Below the pieces are notes generated by a model, which was given only the letters and a program-made list of their open reading frames with translations, made no database searches and was not told the DNA's origin. A stretch of DNA of 64,000 nucleotides from NCBI GenBank assembly GCA_025330725.1, contig JAIWND010000012.1, forward strand, positions 124,001 to 188,000, read 5' to 3'. Position numbers and translations under genes: made by a program. Positions 1 to 11,086 of the stretch are shown one piece after another. Every line of letters begins with the position of its first letter. The first letter of the stretch is position 1. Source of the stretch: Chlamydoabsidia padenii (Eukaryota > Mucoromycota > Mucoromycetes > Mucorales > Cunninghamellaceae).

Positions 1-2
1 AA

Positions 3-355
3 CTCAAGTTTGCTATTGCCATTTACATTATCTTTTTAATCTTTTTTGTAAGTAAAGCATTTGATGATGCATGAATATACTCAATCTGACACACTTTTTA
101 TCTATTGGCTAGTTGTATTGGGCATGGTGTTTATGGGCCTACACTCAAAAACTGCGGGTATTGAAGGATGCTGATTATCATACAAGTGAAGAATTCCAAA
201 TGCGACAAAACTTCCCTGGTCCACCTCCACCTGGCTTTATGTACAACCTTCCTCGCGAAAAATCAAGAAATGATCATCCTCCTATCCACAACAATGACAA
301 TCAGCAAAGCATGGCTCAAGTGGCAAGCAATTTTATATCCCGCCTCAGGTCCTAA
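3..355 (+). CDS. C-terminal end of an unrecognised membrane protein (partial, 5' end outside window)
   Basis: Two exons are visible: 3-47, in frame and strongly hydrophobic (a run ending FLIFF that looks like the end of a transmembrane helix), and 113-355, joined across an intron 48-112 with GTAAGT donor and CTAG acceptor. After splicing the protein continues through an aromatic membrane-boundary stretch (LYWAWCLWAY) into a polar tail of about 65 residues that contains a proline cluster (PGPPPPG) and ends with TAG at 353-355. The tail is rich in Asn, Gln and His and looks cytosolic. I do not recognise the family; a small multi-spanning membrane protein is all that can be supported. Confidence 0.6.
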
Positions 356-909
356 TATAGTCACTCTCTCCCTTAACCTTTGTAGCTATAGATTACCAAT
401 GCGTTTTACCCTTTTTTTATTTCAATTGATTCCCTCGTTTATAATAAAACTACATATCATATTATCACCTACTTTTTTTTTTTTTTTTTTTTTTTTTGGC
501 ACAAAAGGGGCGTGGTCAATGCATGATTTGGTAATAGTTTAGGTAACAATCAGAGAATAATTAATCATCCGACTGTTATCAAGGAAAATTTTTATCCTCC
601 CGATCAATTCCAGTTGACATTCGATGATCATCTAATAACGACATTCAACCACCGATTTATTTCTTTCATTCAAGTGTGATATCACATTAAACCAATCTGA
701 TGTAATAAAGATAAAGCGTGCACGCACTAATACCGGCGGCAACTATAGACAAAGAAGACAGAGATGAGACAAAGAGGGGGGAATCGTTTATTGCATTTTA
801 AAAGGAGAAGGAATGATAAAAAAAAAAACACAAGATACCTTTTTTTTTATGCAAAAGGGTATGCTATTTTATCCTAAAAAGAGATATAAAACTAGATGGA
901 GGGGATAAA
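356..909. other. Convergent 3' intergenic spacer
   Basis: Spacer between the 3' ends of two convergent genes. It holds a long T tract (about 473-497) and an AATAAAG-like element near 706-712. I see no open frame or RNA gene with support. Confidence 0.6.
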
Positions 910-2418
910 CTAACCGTTAATGGATAATGCAGGAGATGTATCTTGAGACCCATAGAAGCAATATTTGTTGACCAAATCAGAGTAAGAAGCAGAGGCCAAT
1001 GGATGATTACCGGTGGATTGGAAAAAATCTATCAGAGAAGATGATTCGGGTGAAGAAGGTGCTGATTGTGATTTTCTTGATGATGTGTATTTAACATTGT
1101 CGAATGATGATAATGATGATGATGCTGTTGATGGAATATTGATGTTGTTGATAGTTATGCTGTCGGAGATAGGTGATGGTGGTATAGATGGTGAAGAAGA
1201 TAAAGGGGGTGAAGAGCAAGGGGAAGTAGGTGCCGAAGATAAAGGCGAAGATAAGGATGGTTTGGTGTTATGTTTCGCTTTAAATAGGGATTGACCAAAA
1301 TCGTACCGATAAGAGGCCGAGCTGGTAGATGATTTGATAGGTAGTGATGATGTAGGTAGCAAGTCGTTATCAAACCCAAGATCATTGCGTTTTGTACTGA
1401 TAGATGATGTTGGTAATGATGATGATGAATCCATTGTTGTTAATGATGGTGAAGATGATGTTTGTGGCCTTGATGTTTCTACCACTTGAATTTGATAATT
1501 ATGACCATCATTGTTGTCCCAATAAGTTTCTTCCACGCCCGATTGATTGTTGTTGTTCTTGTTGTTTACTGTCGCCATCACCGTGTACCGCACTGCCATG
1601 TCCACTGTGACTCTGACATACCCACGATCGGCCATACCTTGTTCAATATCGAATTCATAAGTAAACGTGTCCAAAGAGCCCCGGCTATGCAGATACCCCG
1701 CCTTGACATTCTTGACCGTTTGCCATCCATCCAGAGTATATCGAATTTCAACTTCTTTGTGATAACCCAAGTTTCGCACCAAGACTTGACCACTCAAGAC
1801 AGAACCACCTTCCAGCACCTTGAGAGATCGTTTCAATTGTACATTTTGTTGTTGTTGGAATATCGTATGTTGAATGGGAGGCCAATGAGAATACAACACC
1901 TTGAATGGAGGATACTTGTTTTCTTCATATCTTGGTACTTCGTTAGGTGAGTGGCTGCCTTCAAAAAAGCACACCTTTTCAAGATGGAAAGGATCAAACT
2001 TGACTGATTTGCTTGGTCCATGTTGAGGAGAGGTAGGTGCTGATACCACTTGTCGAAGTGATGACTTGAGTTTACGGACTTGATTGTTGTTATTGATAGT
2101 CGTCGTTGCATTCTTCTTGTTATCAGTGTTGCTTTCCATTATGGGTTGACCTTGTCCGGAATCTTGTTGTAAACGTTGGAATAAAGTAGGATCCAATTTC
2201 ACCGCCAAGGACCTTCTTTTGTGTAGTTCTTCCTTTTGAGCAGTAGCTGACATATTATCGTTTTCACCATCACTAGAAGAGGAGTCAGTCGAGAGTTCTT
2301 GAGTTTCTGTTGGTGTTGATAAGGACGATTCATGATTAGTAGATCTATTCAATACTACTTGACGTTTCCAACTAGAGTTTCCATATTTTGCATGTCGAGG
2401 GAAAATGGTAAACGACAT
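910..2418 (-). CDS. Protein phosphatase 1 regulatory subunit with CBM21 (glycogen-targeting) domain
   Basis: A single-exon gene of 502 aa. The open frame extends 75 codons further upstream, but that part is a translated 5' leader. The chosen ATG at 2418 starts MSFTIFPRHAKYG and lies downstream of a CGGGATTTGAAA promoter-like element. Residues about 137-141 (KSVKF) match the RVxF docking motif for the PP1 catalytic subunit. Residues about 195-310 carry CBM21 hallmarks: VLVRNLGYHKEVEIRYTLDGW and, later, the ETYWDNNDGHNYQI ending. The rest is Ser/Asn-rich low complexity. In yeast, Gac1/Pig1 proteins of this family bring Glc7 phosphatase to glycogen synthase. Role by family; which paralogue is unknown. 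Confidence 0.85.
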   Translation of the reverse strand: MSFTIFPRHAKYGNSSWKRQVVLNRSTNHESSLSTPTETQELSTDSSSSDGENDNMSATAQKEELHKRRSLAVKLDPTLFQRLQQDSGQGQPIMESNTDNKKNATTTINNNNQVRKLKSSLRQVVSAPTSPQHGPSKSVKFDPFHLEKVCFFEGSHSPNEVPRYEENKYPPFKVLYSHWPPIQHTIFQQQQNVQLKRSLKVLEGGSVLSGQVLVRNLGYHKEVEIRYTLDGWQTVKNVKAGYLHSRGSLDTFTYEFDIEQGMADRGYVRVTVDMAVRYTVMATVNNKNNNNQSGVEETYWDNNDGHNYQIQVVETSRPQTSSSPSLTTMDSSSSLPTSSISTKRNDLGFDNDLLPTSSLPIKSSTSSASYRYDFGQSLFKAKHNTKPSLSSPLSSAPTSPCSSPPLSSSPSIPPSPISDSITINNINIPSTASSSLSSFDNVKYTSSRKSQSAPSSPESSSLIDFFQSTGNHPLASASYSDLVNKYCFYGSQDTSPALSING

Positions 2419-2575
2419 TGTTATAAGAATGAGTACAAGAAGAAGAAGAAGGTAAAATAAAATAAAAAAAGAGGAAGAAGCACCAATTCGATGACCAGCA
2501 CAAAAAGTAAAGTGTAGAAGAAGGAAGAGGATGGAAATCAAAAATTCTATCGATTGAAATCTTTTTGTAAGCCTA

Positions 2576-2590
2576 TTTTCAAATCCCGAT
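2576..2590 (-). promoter_or_regulatory. CGGGATTTGAAAA element upstream of the CBM21 gene
   Basis: Read on the gene's strand it is CGGGATTTGAAAA, about 160 nt upstream of the ATG at 2418. It is one of a set of similar elements before many genes in this window (see findings). A promoter role is inference from recurrence and orientation. Confidence 0.5.
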
Positions 2591-2777
2591 CCATCACCTA
2601 TCCTTATCATGTCAATGCTTTTAAACAAAAAACAATTCAACAAACTTTATTTCCCCCAAAACCGTTTTTCACCATCGCGGATCTAAATAATCATCAACAT
2701 GTATGTGTGTATTGTTAAAAAAAAAAGGAGTAACAACTACATTATCTAATATCTATCTAAGGATCCGAAGGGCAGAT

Positions 2778-4682
2778 TTATTGGAGTAAAGTAGACGGTG
2801 TTGATAAGAATGAACTTGAAGCTTGATTTTCATTGGTTCCAGGCACCCCACCAAAGGGATTGCGACTAGGACTAATCGAGGATTGTTGAGGTGGTGGCGA
2901 TTGTTGGTCCGTGTTGATCAAACCAGGAGAAGGGAATCCGAAGGCCTATCAATCGATCCATCGATAAATAAGATTAGTATTCTATAATTGGCAAAACATA
3001 TCCATCGTGAGTATTTATTCTAAACCTTACCACATCAAATCCTGTTGTTGTCGAATTCCCCGCTTTGGCCATTTCTCCATTTTCCTGGGGTTTGATAGTA
3101 TTTGCAAATCCCGTCCCACTATTTTGTCCAATGGAAGAGAGTTATGCAGTTTATATATATCAAAAGTATCATATTAATATAAAAAAAAAGTCAGTTGTCG
3201 CCATTTCAAAATTATCTGAAACACTATGATATGTAATAATAAAATGACATCTTTATGATGTGATGTATAGTTACTTACAGTGGAATTCGAAGTGAGCCTG
3301 TGTTGCCGAAGGTATCTATTCCATCACTAAAAAGATAAAAATAAAGTATTAGACAAGAGCTTTTTTTTTTGTTTTTTTGTTTTGTTTTATGATAAAGTTG
3401 TCGATTATACTTACTCCCTTGCACCCAACAAGGAGTTTAACTTGTCATAGCGTGGATCATTAGTTGTTTTGGCGGTCTACAAAAAAAAACCAACAGCAAT
3501 CAAGTATTAGATAAGGGCGATTGATTTAAAGTTTATACCCCGATAGATATTCTTGTGATTGTGTTCAACTTACAAAAGGTCGAGACTGTCCAGCAGTAGA
3601 AGGTGAGGATGGCATAAACGGTTGTGAGATGCCAAATGGATGCTGATTGGTGGTCGTGTTGATATCGTTGTTGATTTCAGTTGTCGATTTGAATGCATCA
3701 AAAAGTGATGGAAGTGGTGTAGTGTTTTGTCCAAGGGAAAAGTTATTATTGGTTGATTGTTGAGATTCTGCAGATTCTTGTTGTTGTGCAAAAGATGTAA
3801 ACACCTGACTACCCTGGGAAGATTGTTGACTGAATGGGTTTCTTGATCCAGTAGGCATAGAGGCTTGAAAAGGTGTAGTAGTAAATGGCGCCAAGAATCG
3901 TTGTTGTTGAGAAGGAGAAGGATTGTCAGAGAAGGCAGATTGTCCGAATGGTGATGGTGGATTGAATGTAGTTTGTACCTGTTGTTGTTGGATATTACCG
4001 AATGGACTAGGAGTACCTACCACGTGAGGGTTCTGGAATTGTGATTGCTGAAATGCCGATGGTTGTTGTTGTTGCTGTTGCAGGTAAGGGTTATTCACAG
4101 GCTGATATGTTACACCATTGACCATCGAGTTATCGAAGAATTGACTGTTACTATTTGTGTTCGACATTCCTGTAGTATCTTGTGTCCATGCGATTTGTAA
4201 AGGCTGTTGTTGCTGTTGTTGCTGATCATGAGTGCTGAAGAGTGCATCAAAGGTGGTATTATTGTTGGCCTGTTGCTCCTTTTCCTTGGCTTCTTGTTCA
4301 CTGAGTTGTAATGCCTTGACCAAGTCAGCCTCTTCCCTATAAATAGTAATGTAGTTAGTATAAATAAACTCTAATGTATATTTTTACACATTGACATATT
4401 ATATATATAGTATAATTCCCATCTTTTACTTACCCAAGTCTTCGTTTTCGTTCTTCTTCAGCTGCCTGTCTTTTACTTTCTTCCATTGCCTTTTTCAATT
4501 CATAGTCATCATCCCGAGTCTGAGCTTCTTGTTGATTGCCATTTCCAGTCATTTCACCCATATAATCACCAACACCTGCCATACGATCCCGCATCTGTTG
4601 TCGTTGTCGTCGTTCTTCTCGTAGTCGATTATCGTCTTGTAATAGATTGGCAATATCTTTGGCTTTCTGACGGACTAGGGTT

Positions 4683-4727
<45 letters not shown>

Positions 4728-5362
4728 AGAGAGAGAGAGGGATGAGAGTCCATTCCAAGTTGATCTATTTCTATTATATATATATATATTACCATTTGCA
4801 CCCACATCCTTGCCATTTTCTTCAATATGTTGGAATTCCTTGAGAGTCTTCACCACATAAACGTTTTCTTTAGCATACAAAACCACGTTTTCAGATCCTA
4901 CATGTAGACAATAATCCAACAGTAACAATGCCTGTAAAAGAGAAGAATAAAGTTTAATTCAAACCCTTTTGCTCTATTGCCAAAAAAGTGAAGGTTTGTT
5001 GTGATCCTGCTGTTACCTTGAATACGTGCCGCCAGTTTTTGCCCTTGTCATTCAATCTTTTGTCAATCATATCCATCACTTCAATAAAGTCGTGCCTATT
5101 ATCATTAACAAAGATGAATATCATTATATCCCCTACTCTATCGTTCACTTACTGGTTATATGTCAGTTGAGCGATTTCGTTCATCAGTGTCCCACTAGGT
5201 CCCCAGGAATCGTTCGAAGTAGCTTCTCGTACCTTGATTTGGACATCACTGAAACCTTTTGTGAAGTTTTTCCTACAATGAGTAATATTAGTTGGTGAAT
5301 GAGTATTATCATACTAGTTACCTAGATACTTACAAACTACGAACCACACCTTTACCTGACAT
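2778..5362 (-). CDS. Epsin (ENTH domain endocytic adaptor)
   Basis: Ten exons, complement of 2778-2945, 3031-3118, 3279-3326, 3415-3476, 3574-4336, 4434-4674, 4793-4931, 5017-5095, 5153-5272 and 5334-5362, giving 578 aa with continuous frame. The N-terminus MSGKGVVRSLKNFTKG followed by VREATSNDSWGPSG and the TWRHVFKAL-like core (NWRHVFK) is a classic ENTH domain (about 1-140) that binds PtdIns(4,5)P2. Two ubiquitin-interacting motifs follow (about 178-192 and 204-223). The tail is Gln-rich with two NPF motifs (SRNPFSQ, SRNPFGG) for EH-domain partners. Acts at clathrin-coated pits on the plasma membrane. One intron contains a 41-nt homopolymer directly before its acceptor (T on the coding strand). 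Confidence 0.93.
4684..4740. repeat. Long A tract plus GA microsatellite inside an epsin intron
   Basis: Forty-one consecutive A bases (4684-4724) followed by a short GA repeat. On the coding strand this is a polypyrimidine tract immediately before the CCTAG acceptor at about 4675. Confidence 0.9.
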
Positions 5363-5811
5363 GAAATCAAACTATATATATAGTATAAACAAAAGAGTAA
5401 GTAGAAGATGGGAGTTTTTTGTTTTAAAAAGATGAATGTAAAAGAGGAAAGAGAGATGAAGCTTCTCCTTTGTCAATTTACTTTTCTATATATTTCAAAT
5501 GCCGCCATCGCAGAGAGAAAAAACGTGCTGGATTTGAAATTCATGTACCCCTTTTTGCCCTCGTTTTGCATATTGGAATAGATTGCCAACATAAATCACC
5601 ATTGACATTGGCAAGTTTCGGATCAAAAAACCAACTATGCTATGAATAGTAGTCAAGTGATACATAGATGATCCGCATATACTACACCAATATATAAATA
5701 GTCCCCCTCCAACACAACATGCTTTATTCAATCATTACAATCAGATAACTATAACTATAAACATACAAAAGGGATTCTATAAAAGTTAAAGGCAATATCC
5801 ACCAAGTGTTT
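5363..5811. other. Intergenic spacer with the epsin promoter region
   Basis: Upstream region of epsin and 3' flank of coronin. It holds an element reading GGCGGCATTTGAAAT on the minus strand at 5491-5506, about 130 nt before the epsin ATG, one mismatch from the recurrent CGGGATTTGAA. No other gene is supported. Confidence 0.5.
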
Positions 5812-7864
5812 TCATTCTTCGGGTTCGTGATTTTCGGGAGCCTCGTCACTTGTTTCTTGATTTATCGTTTCAGTGGGTGTAGAATCACATTTGGTCAACT
5901 TCAATTCGGCCGCCTGGGTCTTGAGTTTTTCTAGTTCCGTTTCCAGTACCCTGATCTTGATTTCCCGTTGAGAGAGTGAGTTTTTCAAATCTTCATTTTC
6001 TTTACGTAATTCATGGTAAGCAGCTTGATACTATTTCCAAAGAAAAAAAAAAGAGGGGCAAGGAGGGAGAAAGGTCAATACGTATTCCAATTTTTTTGTA
6101 GTTTTAACTTACGTCCTTGTCGTTAGAGGCAATTGTAGTGTCCTTGGTTTCTTCTGGTTGAGCTGTTGGGTTGAATACCTTCTTTTCCTTGACCGTGAAT
6201 CCTGCTTCGAGATCCATGGTGTTGGGGTTAGCATCCTTGCCTTGGAACCATTCATCTGCTGTCAAGGCGGGTTCGTCGCTGATTGCTGGAGGGAAAAGAT
6301 CAGATTGAAAGGCATCGGACTATACATATAATAGATAGATTAAAGTGTTAGTCCTTATTTAGTTTTCCTTTTTTTTTTCCCTTCTTACCTTGCGAGGCAC
6401 AGTGAAGGAAATGGGCTCGATCAAATTTGTTCCAACCTTGTAAGCCCTAGCCACTTCACATTCACTGACATTGATAGCACGTTTAGGCATAAAGGCCATA
6501 CCTTTGTTAATTACAAAAGTTTAAAAGGTGAGTAAGAAAAAACAAAAGGTAGATTATCATATTTACCACGTTGAGGATCAATGGACTTGAATTCAGACAA
6601 GTGATAAAGTTCATCATTTTCATATTCATAGTAACGAATCATACCATCCCTATAAAACAAAAACAAAAAGGAAATTGTTAATTATGTAATGTAGCTTGTT
6701 TCCCCCCCCTCCCCCGTTGTACTTACCCTTTTCCAGCAAGATAAAGCATCTTTGTATCAATATCATAAAAGGGCATGATAACACCAGAGGAAGTATCCAA
6801 AAAGTCCGATTTGAGAGGTTTTTCCAAATTAGAGGTATCCCAGAGATTGAGCTGACGATCGCTCATACGAGAGAATCCAGTTGTCACCAAACGATCAGTG
6901 TCGCCAAGCCAAACCACACGTGATCCCTTGATACCTTGATGACCATTTCCTTCTTGAACGATCTTGTTGCTCCGGACATCAAAGATACGCAGACGCTTGT
7001 CCCGGCAAGTGGTGGCAATAAGTGATCCATTATAGTTCCAAGTAATTGATTGTATGATTTCCGTATGTCCAGTGATTTCTTGTTTCTCTTGACCTTTTTC
7101 AATATCCCAAAGTTTCACCGTTAGATCCATACTTGCTGAGGCCAATATGTTGTCCGCTACTGGATGGAAAAGCACCTGCCCTACTTTTCTATATCAGAAT
7201 TAAAAAAAAAAAGGAGAGAGAGAGAAGAGACAATGATAAGTTGGTGGTACACACACACAAAAAAAAGTCTCCCCCCCCCTTTTTTTTTTTCACCTTTGAT
7301 GTCCAGAGAGTTTGAGTACAGGTGCCACCTCTTCAAGGTTTTCGTCGTATTCTTCAGGGATATTCCAAATCATGACCTTACTATCTTCAGATCCAGAGGC
7401 TACCACATAATCATTGAATGGATTGAAGACTGTATCCAAAACTGGACCTGTGTGACCACGATAAAGAGGATAGTTTTCAGGGAGTTTGCCTAGGGTGGAA
7501 TAAGCGCCCATGAGAGATAATGGTTAGTATTGGTTCATAACATCCCTTGTCAATCATACTTACCGACAGTTGATAAAGGGATGACAGCAAAAGCACCTCC
7601 GCCAGAGGATTGCCAGTTTACAGACAAAAAGAGCTAGTTCAAGAGAGATGAAGGAATCCATTAGTATCAAGTTTCTTTACCATTTCCTGTTTTCACCCCC
7701 CCCTCTCTTTTTTTTTTTTCTTCACCTACAGGATTAACATCTACCATGTTTGTGTCCCAAGCGTTGGCACTGACACGTAAATTGTCATAAGATGCTTCCC
7801 TTTTGGCACAAGTACCATAAACATGACGGTATTTGGAAGGACGGACAAAGCCGAATCGAGACAT
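5812..7864 (-). CDS. Coronin (actin-binding WD40 protein)
   Basis: Eight exons, complement of 5812-6030, 6113-6319, 6389-6501, 6567-6649, 6727-7188, 7294-7489, 7564-7633 and 7730-7864, giving 494 aa. The start MSRFGFVRPSKYRHVYG is the conserved coronin N-terminus. WD repeats follow (for example SGSEDSKVMIWNIP, ASASMDLTVKLWD and RQLNLWDTSNLEKP), ending with the coronin-specific RGMAFMPKRAINVSECEVARAYK and the PPA..EPALTADEWF segment. The last exon is a heptad-like coiled coil (KENEDLKNSLSQREIKIRVL), used for oligomerisation and Arp2/3 contact. A 5'-UTR intron is likely at 7866-7927 (GTAAGT donor, CTAAC, TATAG acceptor one base before the ATG). Role: actin patches and endocytosis. Confidence 0.94.
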
Positions 7865-8333
7865 TCTATACAGATAAGAGAAGAAAGTTAGTAGATGGCA
7901 GCAACCTGATAAGCAACAACAACTTACGCAAAGTTTTTAAAAGTTCGGGCTACAGAAAGGAGATGGAGAAGAAAGAGGGTTTTTTTTTCTAAAAGTTGTG
8001 CCTTAAAAATGAAAATCAGGACGGAATTTGAATTTACCTGTTGGCCCTGCCTGCAGGATATCGCACGCCAAGACTATTAGATAGAATGAGACCAATATCA
8101 TCTATTATATATTTGATGCATAACATTAACAAGAGTTGCTATAACAATAGGATGTGTTTATTATTACGATTGATTAAAAAAAAATATACAGTTCTATAAC
8201 TATGAATGAATGGTGATGGTGATGGTGATGATGATGATTTGTATAAAAGGGGGGATATGTATAAAGAAGAAGAATAAAGAGGGTTTCATTCTAATCTAAG
8301 TATAACGCAATATCATTATCATAAAGGCTGTTT
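7865..8333. other. Intergenic spacer upstream of coronin
   Basis: Contains the likely coronin 5'-UTR intron (7866-7927), a CGGAATTTGAATTT element on the plus strand (8017-8030, opposite orientation to coronin) and a GATGGT/GATGAT microsatellite near 8213-8238. Nothing else is supported. Confidence 0.5.
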
Positions 8334-9020
8334 TTAAATAGGAGTAGTAGTAGAGGAAGAAGAAGAAGAAGAAGAAGAGGTTGATGTTGTTGTTGTGGAT
8401 TTAAGAGGAGGGATATAACCAGCGCCTACCACCGGTTTGGCGCCACGTTCGACCACTTCAGTTTTGACAGGAATCTTGTTGCTGACGAGACGGAAGGCTT
8501 CCTTGGCAATTTCCTTGCGCATACCACTGATTTCAAAGATGATCCGATTGATAGGCACCCGGCACGCCCAATAGTCAAAAGTACCTTTACCTTTACCCAT
8601 ACGCACTTCGTTACCTTTGCTGGAGACAGGAATATCGGGAAAGACCCTCATCCACATACGTGAGCCCTTGACCGTCTTGATTTTGCGACGCAGTGTGTTG
8701 TGTACGGCGGTTAATTGTTGAGCTGTCAGTCGAGCACCTTCTTTAATCCGTAATCCATAATCACCAAATTCCACTGTAGTGCCTTTGACTGAGCCCCCGG
8801 TAGGTAGAGGAATTTTCCCTTTGTGTGCCTTGCGATACTTGGTACGTCGAGGTGAAAAGTTGGACGCATGACGGATAGACATTGTGAGTGCACCAGGTCG
8901 TTGTTGTTGAAGTAGGGAATGTGTCAGGGTGTTAGTCGAAGGCAAAAGCATCTTGTTGACAAGGCTCAAGCCAAGATTCATTGTCGTATTCCATACCCGG
9001 TTCTTGTACAAGTTAAACAT
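8334..9020 (-). CDS. Mitochondrial large-subunit ribosomal protein uL16m
   Basis: Single-exon gene of 228 aa. I chose the ATG at 9020 (MFNLYKNRVW) because the frame extension above it is a hydrophobic translated leader crossing the promoter element. Residues about 1-50 are basic and hydroxylated, typical of a mitochondrial presequence. The body matches the bacterial L16 family: SPRRTKYRKAHKG, GLRIKEGARLTAQQ, MWMRVFPDIPVSSK, VRMGKGKGTFDYWACRVP and the EIS..KEAFRLVSNKIPVKT end. A Ser/Thr-rich tail (encoded by a simple repeat at 8345-8395) extends past the usual length. It binds 23S-like rRNA near the peptidyl-transferase centre. Confidence 0.92.
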   Translation of the reverse strand: MFNLYKNRVWNTTMNLGLSLVNKMLLPSTNTLTHSLLQQQRPGALTMSIRHASNFSPRRTKYRKAHKGKIPLPTGGSVKGTTVEFGDYGLRIKEGARLTAQQLTAVHNTLRRKIKTVKGSRMWMRVFPDIPVSSKGNEVRMGKGKGTFDYWACRVPINRIIFEISGMRKEIAKEAFRLVSNKIPVKTEVVERGAKPVVGAGYIPPLKSTTTTSTSSSSSSSSSTTTPI

Positions 9021-9102
9021 GGTAAAGAAGTAGAAGAGAGAGAAAAGAATCAAAACAAAAAAAAAATCCCCTCTTCCCCTCCAACTCTCACCCTTCACTT
9101 TG

Positions 9103-9119
9103 GTTTTTAAATCCCGACA
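9103..9119 (-). promoter_or_regulatory. TGTCGGGATTTAAAAACC element upstream of the uL16m gene
   Basis: In the sense orientation about 85 nt before the ATG at 9020. It matches the CGGGATTT(G/A)AA sequence shared by many genes here. Confidence 0.5.
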
Positions 9120-9131
9120 TTTTTCACTCAC

Positions 9132-11086
9132 TCAGTGGCTGAGTGGTCCATCCTTCTCCAGGATTCAGATCCCGCTTGCATGAAGCTTCTGATTTACCAT
9201 TCTTCTGATTTTGTTGTTCTAAGGAACCAATATTTATTTACATCAGTAAATATACTATTCAATACAAGTAAATTACACCAGTTATAGGTTAATAAAACCC
9301 CCTCTCCTTCTCTCTCTTTCAAACCTTTCTCGAAAAATAAGGAGTGATTGATTTTGGAGGGAACAGGAATACTAGTCATCCGCCTTTTGCCCTTGCCATT
9401 CATTACGAAACATATGGTAGATACATAAGAAATGAATGAAAAACTTCATCTATAGGGATGACCCCCTTCTGTTCTGCTTCTCTCCTAAAAAAGTATAAAC
9501 ATGCTAGTTACCTCGGTCTCCTTTCATCAAAAGAGGTACGGTAACTGGATGAAAGGTGTTCCATGATTGCTATTATCAGTGTTCCTCATTCTCATTTTAT
9601 CAAAGGGGCCTGAAAGTCGGTATTTCAATTTCTAACTCCGGTCGACTTTTTTCATGCAACATTCTCTTTGGCCCACACACCCATCGATCCCATCCTCATC
9701 AACTATGCAGTCTACATCAACTTCACCATTATTCAGATAGATAAGCATAAAAAGAAGAAAAGACAAGTTTTTACTTTTTGAGAAAAGGGGTCCCACCAGT
9801 AACAAGCATGAGGTAAAAACAATAGTGTGTTAAAAACCAAGTCTCTCCTTCTATTCAATGGATCAAATATGTTCATCTCAAAAGAAACCAAGAAAGTAGT
9901 TACTGTTTTCAGAGCTCATCTACATTTTAAAGGGAAACAAGACATAATCCTGGCGGTCGTTACTTTCCCTCAAATCCAAAAAAGGAAATCAGAAAAGGGG
10001 AAATCCTTTACAACAATCAATCTACTAGATTTATTTTATGGGGGGGGGGAAAGAAGGAGATGATATAAAAAAGGGGGCCCCATGATCATTTTAAGTTGTG
10101 GTGAGGAACATCACACTGCACAAGGTGGGTTGGTTTTGCCGTGTCACCACTTGTCATTCACGAGAATGATCCACCAGTATTCTCTATTTCAAAAAAAAAA
10201 AAAAAAAAAAACCTCACTTACGCCAACTTGATGATGGGTTTAAATCAGAAGTCCAAGAGTTACCCCCCTTTTTACACCCAGTGGAAGGGTATCCAACCAA
10301 CTACTCGATGAGAAAAGGAAGGAGGTCCTTTGTCGTTCTCCCATGGGATTTGGCCGAGGCTTTTACTTTTTCCCCAATACATGAAACATCCGTGCTGCCT
10401 GCCAATATTTCAAATTCCGATATGTGACACGAGCGATGAATGGTCTTCCCTAATTGATACAAGTCTCTGTTGGACAAATTACCAATGTTTTTGCATTATG
10501 TCCGAGCGACAACCTTATTGATGCTATTGAAATGTAACCTATCTGTTTTTTATATCATAGATACAAGTTACCTTCTTTCTAATCAAACATCATCTAATAA
10601 ATAACAATGTTATCCGTGTATCAAATCGTGAATACGCCTTCTGAAAGGATGGTTATGCAGGGGAATCCGAATTTATAGTTATATTGCCACGATTTGGTAA
10701 CAGCTATGCTTTGTCAAGACGAATATGGGAGTGATCTGATGTTGATAGGCCAAGTGCGAGAGAGATCAACAGACAAGTGACACATTTCAGATGTCAGCTA
10801 TATCAGATGACATGTCTCTTTTGGCAGCTGCAGACCCAGATATGGCCTAAAAAGAAGAAGAAAAAAGGAGAAGAAAAGGAGGGCAACACATTTAATTGTT
10901 TACAATGAAAGACAGTAGGAGGCCAATAGTTTGTTTAAAAAGTATTCTTTATTTATTGCAGTAAAGTTAAAAAAAGGGAATTATCGTAACAAAATGAGGG
11001 GATATGTAAGAGAATGAGTACAAGAGAAGAGATAAAAAGTGTGCAAGGGAATTAAGCTATTATGTAAATAGGTGATGAGGGGATGA
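9132..11086. other. Two-kilobase intergenic region
   Basis: No convincing coding frame; all open frames are short and lack family features. It contains an A run at 10191-10211 and several G or C runs. A perfect inverted repeat CACTCAG-TGG-CTGAGTG at 9129-9145 overlaps its left edge. The right part is the 3' flank of the bHLH gene. Confidence 0.5.

Noticed and set aside
2419..2643. 75-residue N-terminal extension of the CBM21 protein
   Set aside because: Hydrophobic translation of an AT-rich leader that overlaps the promoter-like element; the downstream ATG starts normal protein sequence.
9021..9131. 37-residue N-terminal extension of uL16m
   Set aside because: Crosses the CGGGATTTAAA element and reads as translated poly-T; the ATG at 9020 gives a normal mitochondrial presequence.
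9136..9176. tRNA-like A box (TGGCTGAGTGG) and B-box-like GATTCAGATCC
   Set aside because: The boxes are only about 27 nt apart, too close for a tRNA, and no cloverleaf can be drawn.
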